Source of the DNA: Blepharisma stoltei
Lineage: Eukaryota; Ciliophora; Heterotrichea; Heterotrichida; Blepharismidae
Assembly (NCBI GenBank): GCA_914767885.1
Contig: CAJZBQ010000022.1
Coordinates: 62,001-126,000, forward strand
Direction: 5' to 3'
DNA length: 64,000 nucleotides
Below, piece after piece: positions 33,880 through 46,128 of this stretch. The notes beneath the pieces were generated by a model, which saw nothing but the letters and a program-made list of their open reading frames with translations, did not search any database and was not told where the DNA came from. Numbering within the stretch: the stretch's first letter is position 1; the number at the start of each line of letters is the position of its first letter. A program made the translations under genes and the position numbers.

Positions 33880-35839
33880 AATTCGCCCAGCAAAATTTTC
33901 TAATAATAACCATTATCTTCAGTTATTATTTTTAAGCATTTTGTTTTGTCCAATTTGAACTTAACATTATCTTTTCCACCAGTGAACAAGTACAAATTTT
34001 TAAAATACCCAGCATCATCATTTCTTGGGTTGAAAAAAGTTTTTATCATATCCATATTAAGTGTTTTCCCCCATTTTTGTGGACATGAGATGACTATATT
34101 GGTGGAACTAGTTTTTAAAATTTCTTTGATGAGTAATGATTTATCAATATAGCTATCTTTATGCAGAACTGCCGTTTTAAAGTTTTGGGTATTCATTATC
34201 CAATTGCCTCCAGATTTACCCTTTATGATTGATTGATCTGTTGGAGGTGTTAAACTTCTAAATTTTGGTAGGCGATTTGGTGTGCTTGATATATCATCAA
34301 ATTTAAATTTAAGACATCATGAAGAGTCTTTATCTACCTACCAGAGGAGTTTTTATTCTTCTAATAAAATTTATCGCCTCTCCTGATGAGTCTGATTGCT
34401 TATACTCTAAAACAGTGCAAAGTTGGTGGATATTTAAACAGTTTTGGATGAATTCTATTTCTTTTTCAAGCACTCCCCAGTGTGAGATATATACATTAAA
34501 ATGGTGACATGTGTCAAATTGCCCTCTTGGAGAAGTAGTCCAGACCTTATGGCTACGACAATTGGGATGGACTCCGAGCTGAGAATCAAGCGTAGGCTCA
34601 AGAGGTGTGTATCCGAGTAGGTTTAGGCTGTTTTTCCTGTGGTTGGAAATGGAGGTGCTCAACAAGGTTCTTTGGATCCGAGGACCCATGGGTATCCTCT
34701 GCCGAGAAACTCGGGGTTTCGGCCTAGGCCACAGGAAAACATCTTTTAATTGCAGCTGTCGAATAAAGGCACTTCAACACCCGATAGACTCTAAGGAGCT
34801 GATCCATGGAACCAAACTACTCTAATCACCCGTAGCAGGGCGGCAGAATTCCATAAGCACTCAAGACTGAAGCCTCAAGACAAGGAGGAAACAGAAGGTA
34901 CCAGAAGGGCACTCGTAAGAGGGATAGATCCTCTGGGCTGGAGTCGAAAAGCGGTAGAATCTCCCGTATGGGAGGTCTTTGGTGACTGCGTCACCAATAT
35001 GGCTAGCGCCTGACTTTTAATAATTCTAAATCCCCAGTGTGAGATTTCATAAATCATTGCACTACTGATTTCCTTATTCATAAATTCAATTTCATTTGAG
35101 CTATAATTCGGCTGAGGAAGAGGCCATTTTGACTTATGTCTAATTTGATATTGTGCTCATCTAGAATAGCACTCGGGTCAAACTTACCAAAGGGCTCTAA
35201 AAAGTCACCGTTTCCACTTGAAATCAGCATAATTGCATTGAAAACAGTCCACAGCCCACTTTCATGAGGATGCTCATGAAGCTTAAGACTTTTTTCTTCA
35301 ATATTTACATTAGTAAAGAAGCCCCCAAATTTCAAAGGAGCGCTATTCTCTCCAGAAATCCTAACCTCGATTTCTCTTTGTATCAAATATTTCATAAGTT
35401 TCGGTATTTGCAAACCTAACCCGAACGAGTCTATAAAAAATGCAGTTTCTGAAGCTCTTTCGAGAGCATTTCCATGAATAAGTCTGTGGCTTTTTGGAAG
35501 AATCACCATCATCTGCCATAATGAATTTGATTCTGAAGATTGGCTGAGGATTTTTGATTCCCAAAATGCAACAAGTGGCTTTTTAAGAGCATATCTATCA
35601 CTCTTAAGTGATTGATTTATAGCTGAGATGTAAAATAAGACACCTGATGTTTCATCTTCGATGGCGGGAGATTTTCCATTTGAAATATCGGGGCCTATTA
35701 TATGAACTCGATCGCCATAAATCAGTTTCAAAGCTTCTTTGATGCCATAAGCAGTTGAGCTAGGCACTGTAGAGCAAGTTTCTCTCCAAGTTAGGAGGCT
35801 TGAGAAGCATTGGTACAAACTGGTTTCCATATCAATCAT
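33880..35839 (-). pseudogene. AAA-ATPase-like / PD-(D/E)XK nuclease gene, copy 3 (truncated)
   Basis: The N-terminal 240 residues resemble copies 1 and 2 (VPSSTAYGIKEALKLIYGDR). The frame is then lost near 35100, and a retroposon (34489-35030) splits the next part. The P-loop SCPQKWGKT is still present, with Cys in place of Arg before Pro, but similarity stops near 33880. Walker B and the nuclease domain are therefore missing. Dead copy. Confidence 0.78.
34489..35030 (+). mobile_element. Retroposon with 15-bp target-site duplication in nuclease copy 3
   Basis: Flanked by perfect TCCCCAGTGTGAGAT (34474-34488, 35031-35045). It begins ATATACATTAAAATGGTGAC, matching the 5' end at 51476, and ends TTTTAATAATTCTAAA. 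The body is GC-rich and unrelated to the host gene. Confidence 0.82.
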
Positions 35840-36319
35840 TTTTTATAAAAGGGACTACTCTACTTTAATATTTTCCTTACTCTCTTTTATTCTTTTTCGG
35901 AGTTTTGCTTGGGAGTTCTGGAATGGTGGTGGAAGTACTGTTGGAATAATTTTAGGAATAAAATAATTCTTTCTTGGAATAAGAGATTAAAAAGCTAAAA
36001 ATTAATTATTACGCTTATCAAAGTATGGAGAACTTATTAAAAAATGATTTATTATCATTATACTGTTAGATTTCGAGATCAATCATATCAATCTTGCAGT
36101 AAAGTTGTAAGCATTATACCAAAACTCACACTAAGTCTTGTTTATAATACGATAAGAGATGATGAAATAAACTAATGCAAGAGTAAATTGAGTTAAGTTA
36201 AATTAAATTAAGTGTGATAATTCCATGATCGGATTAGCTACTAAATTCAAAATTGTAATAAATTGATGAATTTGGTCAACTGTGAGGTGAGGCTTGTCCT
36301 TGATAAATTCCACAATTTT
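35840..36319. repeat. Intergenic region with repeat shared with 29.5 kb
   Basis: The stretch 36010-36190 is nearly identical to 29470-29650. The rest is AT-rich with no recognised gene. Confidence 0.5.
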
Positions 36320-36782
36320 TTAAAACCATCAGGTTTGCCTGTTAGCAAAAAGTAAAAAGTTTGTAAAAGCTTCTTCGTTTCCTTCATTTTCTTTTTCTCA
36401 GAGTTCTTTTACAGCTTTATCTAAATCATATGTATTGTAAGTGTATCGATTATCATAGAAAGGCTTGTCCTCGTCGAGGATTTTTTTAATCATCTTAATT
36501 TTTGATAAAAAGGATTAGGATTTTTTTGAGAAGTTCATTAACTTGGAATGTAGTAGACAATGAAAGGTGAGAACATTTTTTATCGAGAAGAGCACGAACT
36601 ACCTGAGGCAGATGAGAATTGATAAATGTATGAGATTGGTCTGAAGACATGAGATTTTGATCAAATTCAGAAATTTGTGACTCAACTTCGATTAATGATA
36701 ATTGCAAATCAAGATCGTCACGATTCAGATTAGCGCGGAGGTCTGCGTAGGAGATTCTATAATCTTGTTTGGCTTCTGACAT
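36320..36782 (-). CDS. Small unknown protein with probable tiny IES
   Basis: Begins MSEAKQDYRISYADLRANLN, then helical acidic/Leu-rich sequence. After a candidate 29-bp TA-bounded insertion (36489-36517) it continues KKILDEDKPFYDNRYTYNTY and EKENEGNEEAFTNFLLFANR, ending ...WWF-TAA with Trp encoded by TGA. An alternative frame (PDGFKKLWNLSRTS) overlaps the end, so the true C-terminus is uncertain. No domain is recognised. Confidence 0.45.
36489..36517 (-). other. Candidate 29-bp TA-bounded IES
   Basis: TA at 36487-36488 and 36516-36517. It contains in-frame TAA, and its removal joins LLKKIL to KKILDEDKPF. Very short for an IES. Confidence 0.42.
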
Positions 36783-36969
36783 TTTATATAAAGGAATGAA
36801 TATTCTGTCTTTATTAGATGGTATTTAAGTGGTAAAATGTTTTATATAAATATGATAGAATTTTTAAATAGTTATTCTTGTGGATCTAAGGCAGAATATT
36901 ATTATATTTTCAATATTTCAATAAAAACATAGATAAATACATAATCCTATTAAGAAAATTTATAGAAAT

Positions 36970-39900
36970 ATGCAGCATTCTTCCAAACTCGGCTCACCGG
37001 GTACTCAAAATTCTAAAAATCGATCCAAGAAGCACCTGAGCAACGATTTGCAAAACTCATGCACTAGAAAAATATATTCACCAAGTAGAGATAAATTCAA
37101 TGATAATGCAAGGATAGCCAGTTATGGTCATTCAGGTGATGAAGATCAATTATTCGGGCAAAACCTCACTCCAAGGTCTGATCAAACTTTGAAAAATGTA
37201 GAAACTATGTGATTTGAAAGCGAGCTTACAAAAATTATAAATGAATTGAATGGATTTGCGCCAAATAAAACTAGACTGGAAAGCATGCCCTCAGTAATTT
37301 TGGAAAAAATTAGAGCAATGAAGAGTAATGAAAGAATTTTACAGCAAAAATTGGATGAGATGATGAATAATGCAAATTATAAGGTGATATTTATGTAGAA
37401 TCCTAACTATAGAGGCAATGAAGAAGTTTTTAAAAATAAAATCATTGAAAAGTATCAAAAAAAGATCAATGAACTGAAGCAGAGCCTACAGAAAAAGTAT
37501 CAGGAAGAAATTAATGAGTTAAAGCAGATACTAGAGCAAAAAGAAGCAATTTTAAACTCACAAGAGTCCACCATGAAAGATTATTGAGATCGTGCAGTAG
37601 AACTTAAGAATAGATGCGCAGAATTACAAAAAGAAAATGATATCATAAAATCTCGAAATGAGCAGCACTTGTCTAGAAGTCCAAATAGAAATAATGTTGA
37701 ATCAAAAACGGAAACAATTGAAAAAATATATAGAGACTTGGAAACCTCAAACTTGGCCTTAGAAAGAGAAAATAATAGATTAAAAGAAAAAATTCAAAAT
37801 TTGAGCAATCAATCAGTTGAAAAGTCAAACATTTGGCGTAAATCTGAATTAGAAAATAAAAGAAGTAATAACGATATGCTAAAAAAAGAAATAAAAGATT
37901 TGAAGCAAGAGTTAACTGCTTTAACCGAAGACAAAAGGCAACTTATTAATAGTGAGAATAATTATAAAAGAAAAATCGAAAAATTGCAAAAAGAAATAAA
38001 AGAAAACAGCCAAATACCAAATATTGGGATTCTTGAAAACAACTTATCTAAGGCATCATCAGTAATAAATGAATTGCAAGAGAAAAGTCATAATCTTGAA
38101 GAGTGCAATAGCCAGCTATCAAAGCAAAATGAAGATTTACGATCAGAAATAATTGATTTAAAACTAAAATTAGCAGGATCAGAAAGCAATTCCAATTTAT
38201 ATCTTACCTCAAAGATAAATTATGATAGACTCTTATCTGAGTCAAAGTCAGAGAAAAACAGATATGAAAGGCTGATTAAGGAATTAAGAGAAGAAATCGA
38301 AAAATTAAATAGAGAGCTTCACTCTTCAAATCAAAGTAAAAAAGAATTGCAAAAGAAAAATGATGATTATTGGCAAAATTTCAATCAAGCTTTAAATGAT
38401 ATTGCAGCAAATGAAGCTGACATTAAGAGACTTAAAGATGACTTAGTTCCCCCTCCATGAGCGAACAAAAACATTAGAAAAATCCCTATTTTTTTCCCCA
38501 AAAACCCATCCTCCGTGAGCCAACAAAAATTTTTTTAATAGAAAAATTTTTATATGAAAAAAAATATAATTATTATCATTAAATCTCTAGCTAATTCTGT
38601 TTAATTTTAAACAAATTGTGTTTTTAAACATAAATTTTGCAAATTAAATTAATATTTGCTTCCAATTTTTGCGAAGTTGGGATTTTTTAAATTTCGAAAA
38701 AAAATATTCTATAAATTTATATATAGATTTTAAAAAAAAAAAATAACCCTTCCCGTGTGAGCTAACAAGATTTTTTGTTCGCTCACGGAGGAGTTAGAAT
38801 CCAAAGATCTAATAATAAGACGCTATATAAAAGAAGTTCAAAGTCTTGAAAATGATAAAATTAAACTTATAGAGCAGATAAATAGCTATGAAAATATAAG
38901 GCTGCGTGCTGAAACTGAGCTTTATCCATTGAATCAAAAAATTAAAACACTCGAAATTGAAAATAGGCGTTTTGCTCAAGAAAATTCAAATTTGAGAGAA
39001 AATGCTAAAGAATTAGAAACTGATATTAAGCAGGCTAAGAATCTTTTAAATGAAAACCAATCCATAAAACAGAAAATTAAAGATCAAAACAGTGAACTTG
39101 AAGCAAAAATAATAGCAAACGAGGGATTAAGAAAAGAATTGAGCGAATTAAATAATAAACTAGCAGAAGAAACATCTAAAAACCAAATTCTCTCAACACA
39201 ATTAAAAAAACTTCAATATGATAGCAAAGCAAGCGCCAATACCATAGGAGACCTGACTAAAAGAAATGAATCATTGCAATCTCAGCTTAAAAAGCAATCA
39301 GAAGAAAATAGTAATTTGAAAGAGGCTATTGACGACTTGAGGAATGAATTCTTAACAGAATGTGAAAGATCAAAAAAAGTCGAAAATAAAATAGAAATGA
39401 TTGTAGAGAAAATATCGAATTATGAAGAAATTGAAATTGGCCACACTATAGACGGAGGTTTAGATGATTTAGCATTGGCTGTCAATAAAATAATAAAAAA
39501 AATCATAAGCCTGAATAATGAAATTGACAAAGATGGTATGGAAATTAAAGAATTATCTTATAAAAATGACTCTCTTTTAAATGAAATTAACAGATTGAAA
39601 ATTTAAGCTCAGTCCTTAAAAAATAAATTTATAATCGAAGATGATAAAGAAAAGATAAAAAGTTTAGAAAGATTATATAAAGATTCATTAGAAAAATTAG
39701 AAGCGGCTAAAGAAGAACTTGAAAATAGAGCAAAATTGAATCAGGAGTTTGAAGATAAACTAGGAGGACTTATCAATCTAAACGAAGAGCTCCAAGATGC
39801 TTTCAAAGAAATGAACTCAATCCCTATACCAAGAAGTGTTTAAAAAGTGGCATGTCAAAAAATGATGATAAGTGTGAGAAAGTTGACAATAACGCGCTAA

Positions 39901-42900
39901 TTTTTAAAATGCTTTATTATTAAATTAATTTAAAATTTAAGATACCTAATTAGACTGGATTGATTAATACCTTGCTTAGATTATTAAATACTACTAGTTA
40001 ACAAATTTAAATTGACTTAGCAAATAAAAACTAGTCAATCGAGTGCTTTATTGCGAGAGGATAGAATTTGTTTATGATCAACTGCTCTATAAAAGCCAAA
40101 GTTTGTATCTCTGCGCTTGTTGTTCTTTTAGAAATTCTTAATGACTCATTATATGGTCTTTAGCAAATTTAAATGGAATTGAAAATTAGCAACTATCAAT
40201 CAAGTTGCTTTTTTGCGAAAGGATAGAATTCTAAATAAACAATGCTAATTTAATTATGATAATTGTTCATAAAATCTAAAGTTTTGTATTGAATGCTGAT
40301 AGTTCTTTTCGGAGTTCTTAACTAATCATTATATTTTCATTAAAAATGGAATTGAAAAATAAAAAACTTTTTGTTCAAGTTGCTTTTGTGCGAAAGGATA
40401 AACAATGCCAATTTGTTTATTGTCAATTGCTCTGTATAACCCAAAGTTTGTATTGAATGCTAATTGCTCTTTATGAAGTTCTTATGGCTCATATTAATGC
40501 TCTCTAACAAATTTAAATGGATTTAAAATTTAAAAAATTATGGATCGAGCTACTTTTTTCTGACAGTATAAATCTTTAAATAAAAAATAATTTTTTATAT
40601 ATATTATCTTCAGTATAGAGATTAAGCTCATCTCTTTGAGAGAATCTGTATTGATCGTTCAATAGTCCATTATATTTTGTTCGATATAGAAATCTATATA
40701 GCGGTATGAGCTATATAAATCAAATGAAGAAAAATTAGCAACAAAACTCAAAAAATATAAAGACATGGTTAAAGATCTAGAAAAACAAAACTCAGATCTT
40801 TTATATGAAAATTTAAATTGGAAAAATAAAGAAAGCAACTATATTCAGGCAAAAGAAGATATTGAAAAGCTAAAAGTCACTGTTAAAAAATTATCGAATA
40901 ACTTTTTGAAAGAAATACAAAGTAAGGATGCAATAATATCAGACTTAAATAAACAAATTGAGATTAACCGGAATAATTTTCAAGCAGAAATTAAAGCCAA
41001 AGAGGACAAAATTTTTGAGCTAGAGAATGATATTGAAGCTTTAATTGAGGACCAAAAGGACCAAGAACATGATTTGATGCCATATGGAATTATTGAAGAA
41101 AAGTTGAGTAAGGAGAGAGAGGAGGATAAAAGTAGAATTAATAGAGAATTGCAAGAAACAAAGGAAAAATTGGAAGAGTCTGTTAAAAAATACAATGAAA
41201 GTCTGAAAATTATTGAGCTGATGGAAGACCTAAAATTGAAAATGAATGATAAAATTTCAAATTTAACTGAAGAATGTGAGACTAAAGATCAGGATCTTAA
41301 AACATATACTTTGGAACGTTTATAGCCTTGAGCTGTAAGCCCAGCTTATAGATAGGATTCATCTCCAAAATTGTTTAGAGACTACACAAGTCAAAATAAG
41401 AATGCATTTGCCACCATCAGTCTTAATCTGGCAGCTTCGTAAAAAACCCTATTTTCAAGTTTAAGGTGAGCTATGAGACGCTCTCTATGCTATATATTGA
41501 CAAATATAATCAAAGTCAATCTACTATTGATGAAATAGCAAATAAAAATTGTATACTAAATGATAAGCTTTCTCAGCTTAAATTAGAGCTAGAAAAATAT
41601 AAGGGCGAAGCAGATATCACTGATCAAATAAGACTTGATTTAGAAAAAAAGCATGAACTCTATAAAGCATCAACAAATAAGCTTATAGACACTCAAAAGC
41701 AAAATATTTCTTCCTTAATGCTGATTAGCAAATTAATTATTTTTTTTAGAAAATTGATTTTTTTTATGATATAAACTAGTCTTAAAAATAGGACTCAAAA
41801 AAATATTATATAAGAAGGAGAGCTAGAAAATGAAATTTCTGAATTGAAAGAAAATCTCAAGCGTATTATTACTGAATCGGAAATGAAAGATAACGAGTAT
41901 GATACAAATATATCAGAACTGCAAAATAAATTCAACGAAAATCTTCGGTACTTGCAAATTTTGCAGGACAATTATAATTCTCTACTGCTTAAAGAAGAAA
42001 ATAGCCAAAAATTAATGTCAAAGCTTGAAAAGAAAAAGAAAAAGATTGAAAATCTAAAAGCAAACATTTTAGATTTAAGCAAGTCAAAGGAAGAAATGGA
42101 GATTAAGATCCAGGATCTCACAAAAGATTTAATTACTCCCCCCATCCTCCATGAGCGAAAAAAATTAGAAAAATGCCTATTTTTGGCCCTAAAGTTAAAG
42201 TGAACAAAAATTTTTAAATATGAAAATTTTTTATAAAAAAATATTGATATATAAGTGACAATTATTATAATGAAATCTCTAGCTAATTCTGCTTAAAATT
42301 TAAACAGCTTGAATTTTAAAATAAAAATTTCCAATTTAAATTAATTTTTGCTTCTCAATTTTTACAAATTGGAATTTTTTTAAATTTTGAAGAAAAAAAA
42401 TTAACCCCCTCCGTTAGCGAACAACATTTTTTTGTTCGCTTTTGGGGGAGTTAGTTATTAATATTGTTTAACGTCCAATGCCGCATCATCTATACTGGTG
42501 TCTGCTCCTACTTCTGGATACCTCGCCGCATTGCATCGTACACCGTCTGGCTTTGTTTGAATGATCTCTCAGCTTCTGACATTTAGATTTTAACGGCTGC
42601 CCTTCAAGTTCTCGAATTGGCGCACTAAGCGCCCTATCTTCATTCCCAGGGGTTGATAGTATACTTTAGAAAAATCCATTCCCCTGGGATGGAGTCCGAA
42701 TTTGCACATCCTCTTGCTAAATATTCTATCTTTGCCGAAATAATTCACTGGGTAAAGCCAAACCTCATTATCCTCATTATCAAAATTTCCAAAGAATATA
42801 TTCTATTCGGAGAACAGGTAAATCAGATTTTGATTATCACAAAAGATTTACAAAATCAAGATTATCTGTCAGATCTTAAAAACAGCAAAGAAAAATTGGA

Positions 42901-45588
42901 AAGAGAGTATCTTACTTACTTAATTATCTGGTATTTAAGGTGTCTAGTGCCGCAGCCCAAAAGGGCCTATGGCAAAACTAGTGACGTAGGTGAGCCATCT
43001 TGGAACAGGTCAGCCCTGGCCAAGCCTTCTATCAACTCCTGCTTCACCAGCCTTGCTGCACGTCTCACCCGGCGCGATGCCGTCGCCCTTGTCGCTCGAC
43101 TCAGCTCCTGCGCGTGTTCCGCCTAAGGGTCATCCTCCCGTGGGGATGTGCTGAGAGGTAAAAGCCCGAAATCTTGAGAGGACTGAGGAGCAGTTCCTCT
43201 GGTTATCCCCAGAGTTAAACCGCTATTGCTGTCCAGAAGTTCTCGAGTGAAAACCTAACCCTATAAATAAAATTCCATGAGGGAGAGAAAATTAGCGAAG
43301 CTAATTTCTCTCGAGCCGAATGCCATTTTATTTATGGAAAGAGAGTATCAATCTTTAGAAGAGTGTCACAATGCTTCAGTTAAAAATAATGAAGAATTGA
43401 ATGAGAAACTCAATGACTTAATTAATGAAAAGCAGTCTCTTCAAGCGTTAATTGACTCTAAGCAAGTAGAAATAGCTGAAAAAGAAAATGAAATAAATAT
43501 ACAAAAATCAATATGGCAGGAAAAGCATGAAATGCTGATAGACCAATTAAATAAAAAAGAAAGCGAAATCAAAAAAATGAAGATACTATCGGAAATAATA
43601 AATTATTATTTGAAGAAATTTCATCATTAAAAGAAGAAATTGAATTATTAAAGAATGAAAATACACTTAAAGATGAGAAATTAAAAGATCTAGAAGAATT
43701 ACGCGAAATCAATGATAATTTGAATTCAAAAATAGAAGAATTAACTCTCTCAGTTGAGGATTTAAGAGAAGAACAATTATGACTCGAAAAAAAAAATAAA
43801 GAACTGGAAATACAAAATGTTTTATTAAAAAGAGAAAAAGAAAAATTGGCCTTTGAAGCAAAAGCCCAAAAGGAAAATGATGGAATAAGTGAAAAGCTAA
43901 AAGAAGATTATGAATATCTGAAAAATAAAAAATTAGAGTTAACTAGAGAGCTTGACGAACTTAAATTAACATACAGTAGAGAACAATTGAAAAACTCTGA
44001 AAAGGAGAAATTATTGGCTAAAGATATTTCTGATTTGGAAAATAATAATAAAAATTTATTGAAAGATATTGCTGCTAAAAATAAAGAATTAGAAAATTTT
44101 GAAAATATCACATCAACTTTTGAAGAATATAAGAGAAAAAATGAAATTTTATCGCAAAAAATAGAAGAAGATAAAGAAGTCATAGAGCTCTTAAATAGAG
44201 AAAAATCGGATTCAAATCTAAAGTATCAATCATTTCAAATTGAAAAAATAGAGCTTATTAAGCAAAACGACGAGGAAAAATCAGATCTCAACTCAAAAAT
44301 CAATGATTTACGCCAGCAAATCCTTCAAGCTAGACAAGAAAATGAATCAGTTATTGAGAACTATTTAAAGCTAAAGGAAACAACAAATAAGCTAAATTCC
44401 CAAATTAATAGACATGGAAGTCTATTATTAGAAAACAAAAATTTAGAAAGCAAGCTATTAATTATTGAAAAGGAAAATCAAGGATTAAATGAAGAAATAG
44501 TGAAAAAGGATAATGAAATTAACTATATAAAAGAAACATACAATGACAAAATTAAATCCTTAAACAATCTCATTGAAGATTCAAAAATTGTATTAAATTC
44601 AAAGGAAGTAGAAATAGAGAAAAAAAATGAAATAATTCAAGATTTGAATTATCAGCTTCAAGCCAGGATTCAAGAACTAAATGCAAATGGTGATTTAATA
44701 GCTCAATACGTTGAAGAAATCCAAAGAAAAGATATGGAAATTCTTGAGTATGAAGAAATTATTAAAACTATTGATGAAAAATATGAAACGAAAATAAAAG
44801 AAATTTCTGATAAGTATTCAGCAGAAATAAAGGGTAGAGATTATAAAATTATAAGGCTTGAAGAAGAGAGTCAAAGAATTGAATTAGAGCATCATAATTT
44901 ATTAGAAGAGTACGACAAATTGCTAAATACTAACATGGATTTAGAAGAAAATATTAAAAAATTAAATGAAAAAATCCAAAATCTTGAAGATGAAATAAAT
45001 AATTCTCTCAATCAAGCAAGCCCAGGAGAAATAGATAATGATAAAGAAAAAATCGAAGTAATTATAAAGTAGACTGAATATGAAATACTTTTAGAAGAAT
45101 TTAATGAAATAAAAAGTTCTTTAGATGTTTTACCAGGAAATGAAGAAGAAATATCAAAGCTTAAAGAAGAAATCTCTAGGAAAACCATAGATCTAGATAG
45201 CGCTCATACAGAATTAAATGTATTGGTTATTTAGAATATAAACGAAAGATTAAAAGAGAGTTTAAGTGATAATATTGACCTAAGAAGTAAAATTAGAGAG
45301 ATTGAGATTAATAATCAAGAAAATCAAACACTTTTAAATAGGACTTCTGTCTTAGAAAAAGAATTATCGGATTATCAAAATCAAATTGGAAGCAATGAGA
45401 AGCTAAAAAGTGAGTTAAATGATGCAAATACGCAAAATGAGATGATGAGAAAAAAGGTTGCCGAATATACAAGTTTGATTGAAGATCCCAAGTTTCAGCT
45501 AAAAGCACAAGGGCCGAATACGAACAACTATATTCATTTTTTAGAAGAGCTTAGAAAAATGTATAGTGAGGCTTCAAGAAATGAATAA
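36970..45588 (+). CDS. Long coiled-coil protein, copy A (forward arm), probably degenerate
   Basis: A Ser/Arg-rich N-terminus (MQHSSKLGSPGTQNSKNRSK) is followed by an almost continuous Glu/Lys/Leu/Asn-rich coiled coil, myosin-tail or golgin-like, ending MYSEASRNE-TAA. No motor or catalytic domain is seen; probably structural. Three 15-nt introns (37384-37398, 45058-45072, 45220-45234), MITEs (38446-38794, 42136-42451), IESs (41307-41494, 41718-41825), a 0.9-kb TIR element and two retroposons interrupt it. Against copy B, A has a 9-nt deletion creating TAA at 39604, a one-base loss in a poly-A run near 43577, and loss of one end of the TIR element. It may therefore be a pseudogene. Confidence 0.72.
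37384..37398 (+). other. 15-nt intron in coiled-coil copy A
   Basis: GTGATATTTATGTAG, in frame and ending in TAG. Removal joins NNANYK to NPNYRGNEEV. Confidence 0.78.
38446..38794 (+). mobile_element. MITE (CTCCGTGAG family) in coiled-coil copy A
   Basis: TA at 38444-38445 and 38795-38796. Excision joins IKRLKDDL to ESKDLIIRRY. The same site is occupied in copy B (63109-63463), so this insertion is older than the duplication. Confidence 0.9.
39835..40735 (+). mobile_element. TIR element with internal tandem repeats, left end deleted (copy A)
   Basis: The right end carries the terminal repeat (AGAGAATCTGTATTGATCGT...TATAGAAATCTATATAG) and the TATA boundary. The left end keeps only the innermost part (GAACTCAATCCCTATACCAAG). 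Inside are about four degenerate 165-190-bp direct repeats near 40030, 40195, 40372 and 40545, sharing TGCTTTTTTGCGAAAGGATA. Confidence 0.72.
41307..41494 (+). other. TA-bounded IES (188 bp) in coiled-coil copy A
   Basis: Stop-containing insertion between DQDLKTY and IDKYNQSQSTIDEI. The same insertion occupies copy B (about 59955-60140). Joining at TA keeps the frame. Confidence 0.65.
41718..41825 (+). other. TA-bounded IES (108 bp) in coiled-coil copy A
   Basis: Between KQNISSL and ENEISELKENLKR; TA at 41716-41717 and 41824-41825. Shared with copy B (about 59625-59735). Confidence 0.65.
42132..42836 (-). mobile_element. Retroposon with 14-bp target-site duplication and nested MITE (copy A)
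   Basis: Flanked by TCACAAAAGATTTA (42118-42131, 42837-42850). On the minus strand it ends ...TTGGACGTTAAACAATATTAATAAC, and a MITE (42136-42451) sits within its tail end. It splits the coiled coil between IQDLTKDL and QNQDYLSDLKN. The same compound insertion is present in copy B. Confidence 0.72.
42136..42451 (+). mobile_element. MITE (CTCCGTGAG family), somewhat diverged
   Basis: TA at 42134-42135 and 42452-42453. Terminal motifs are partly eroded (CATCCTCCATGAGCG; GTTCGCTTTTGGGGGAG). The family core is present. Orthologous to 58994-59314. Confidence 0.82.
42912..43334 (-). mobile_element. Retroposon found only in copy A
   Basis: Perfect 15-bp duplications TGGAAAGAGAGTATC (42897-42911, 43335-43349). 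On the minus strand it starts TAAATAAAATGGC and ends with a (TAAG)n-like tail. Copy B has the undisrupted site. Confidence 0.85.
45058..45072 (+). other. 15-nt intron in coiled-coil copy A
   Basis: GTAATTATAAAGTAG. In copy B the same position (55419-55433) reads GTAATTATAATGTAG. Both end in an in-frame stop and are removed cleanly. Confidence 0.85.
45220..45234 (+). other. 15-nt intron in coiled-coil copy A
   Basis: GTATTGGTTATTTAG, identical in copy B (55257-55271). Joins TELN to NINERLKESL. Confidence 0.85.
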
Positions 45589-46128
45589 CCAATAAGCCTG
45601 GCTCTTCATTTAATTTATACATTTATTAAATTTTTATATATTGTGAAATCTTTGTTTCTTGTATGTTTACATTTTTTAATCAATAAAAAATTTAATAAAT
45701 AGTGAAAGGACGAAATAGAAATTATTTTAGATATTTTTTATATAAAAGTCAATTTCAATATATTTATTTTAAATATAAACATTTTTATCATGAAGTATAT
45801 AGCGCATCAATATATTAAATAATTTTGGACAATTTTTAACTAATTCACCCCAACTCCGTAAGCGAATAAGATTTTTTGTTCGCTCACAGAGGGGATTAAT
45901 CTTTTTTTAAAATATTTTATAGAATTTTTTTTTCAAGCAAACATTAATTTAATTTGTAAAATTTATGTTTTAAAACGCAATTTGTTTAAAATTAAACAGA
46001 ACTGCTCGAGATTTTATTATACTAATTATCGCTTATAAACCTTTACACTCACCAAAAACACTCTTTTTAGGGGTCTTGGTAAGCTGACAAAAGAGACTTA
46101 TATTTATACTAAATAAGATCTTAGCTAC
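45589..46128. other. Intergenic; end of duplicated arm and decayed MITE
   Basis: Similarity to the other arm runs to about 45840 (54590 on the opposite arm). A decayed minus-oriented MITE occupies about 45842-46040 (GTTCGCTCACAGAGGGGATTAA, then the family core). No gene seen. Confidence 0.6.

Noticed and set aside
40980-41195. Ser/Leu-rich antisense frames within the coiled-coil genes
   Set aside because: They are reverse-strand shadows of Glu/Lys-rich coding sequence and recur at the mirrored site in the other arm for the same reason.
42653-43126. A 157-residue frame reading across repeat and coiled-coil sequence
   Set aside because: It is a chance fusion of retroposon sequence, a piece of the coiled coil and a second retroposon, with frame preserved by accident.
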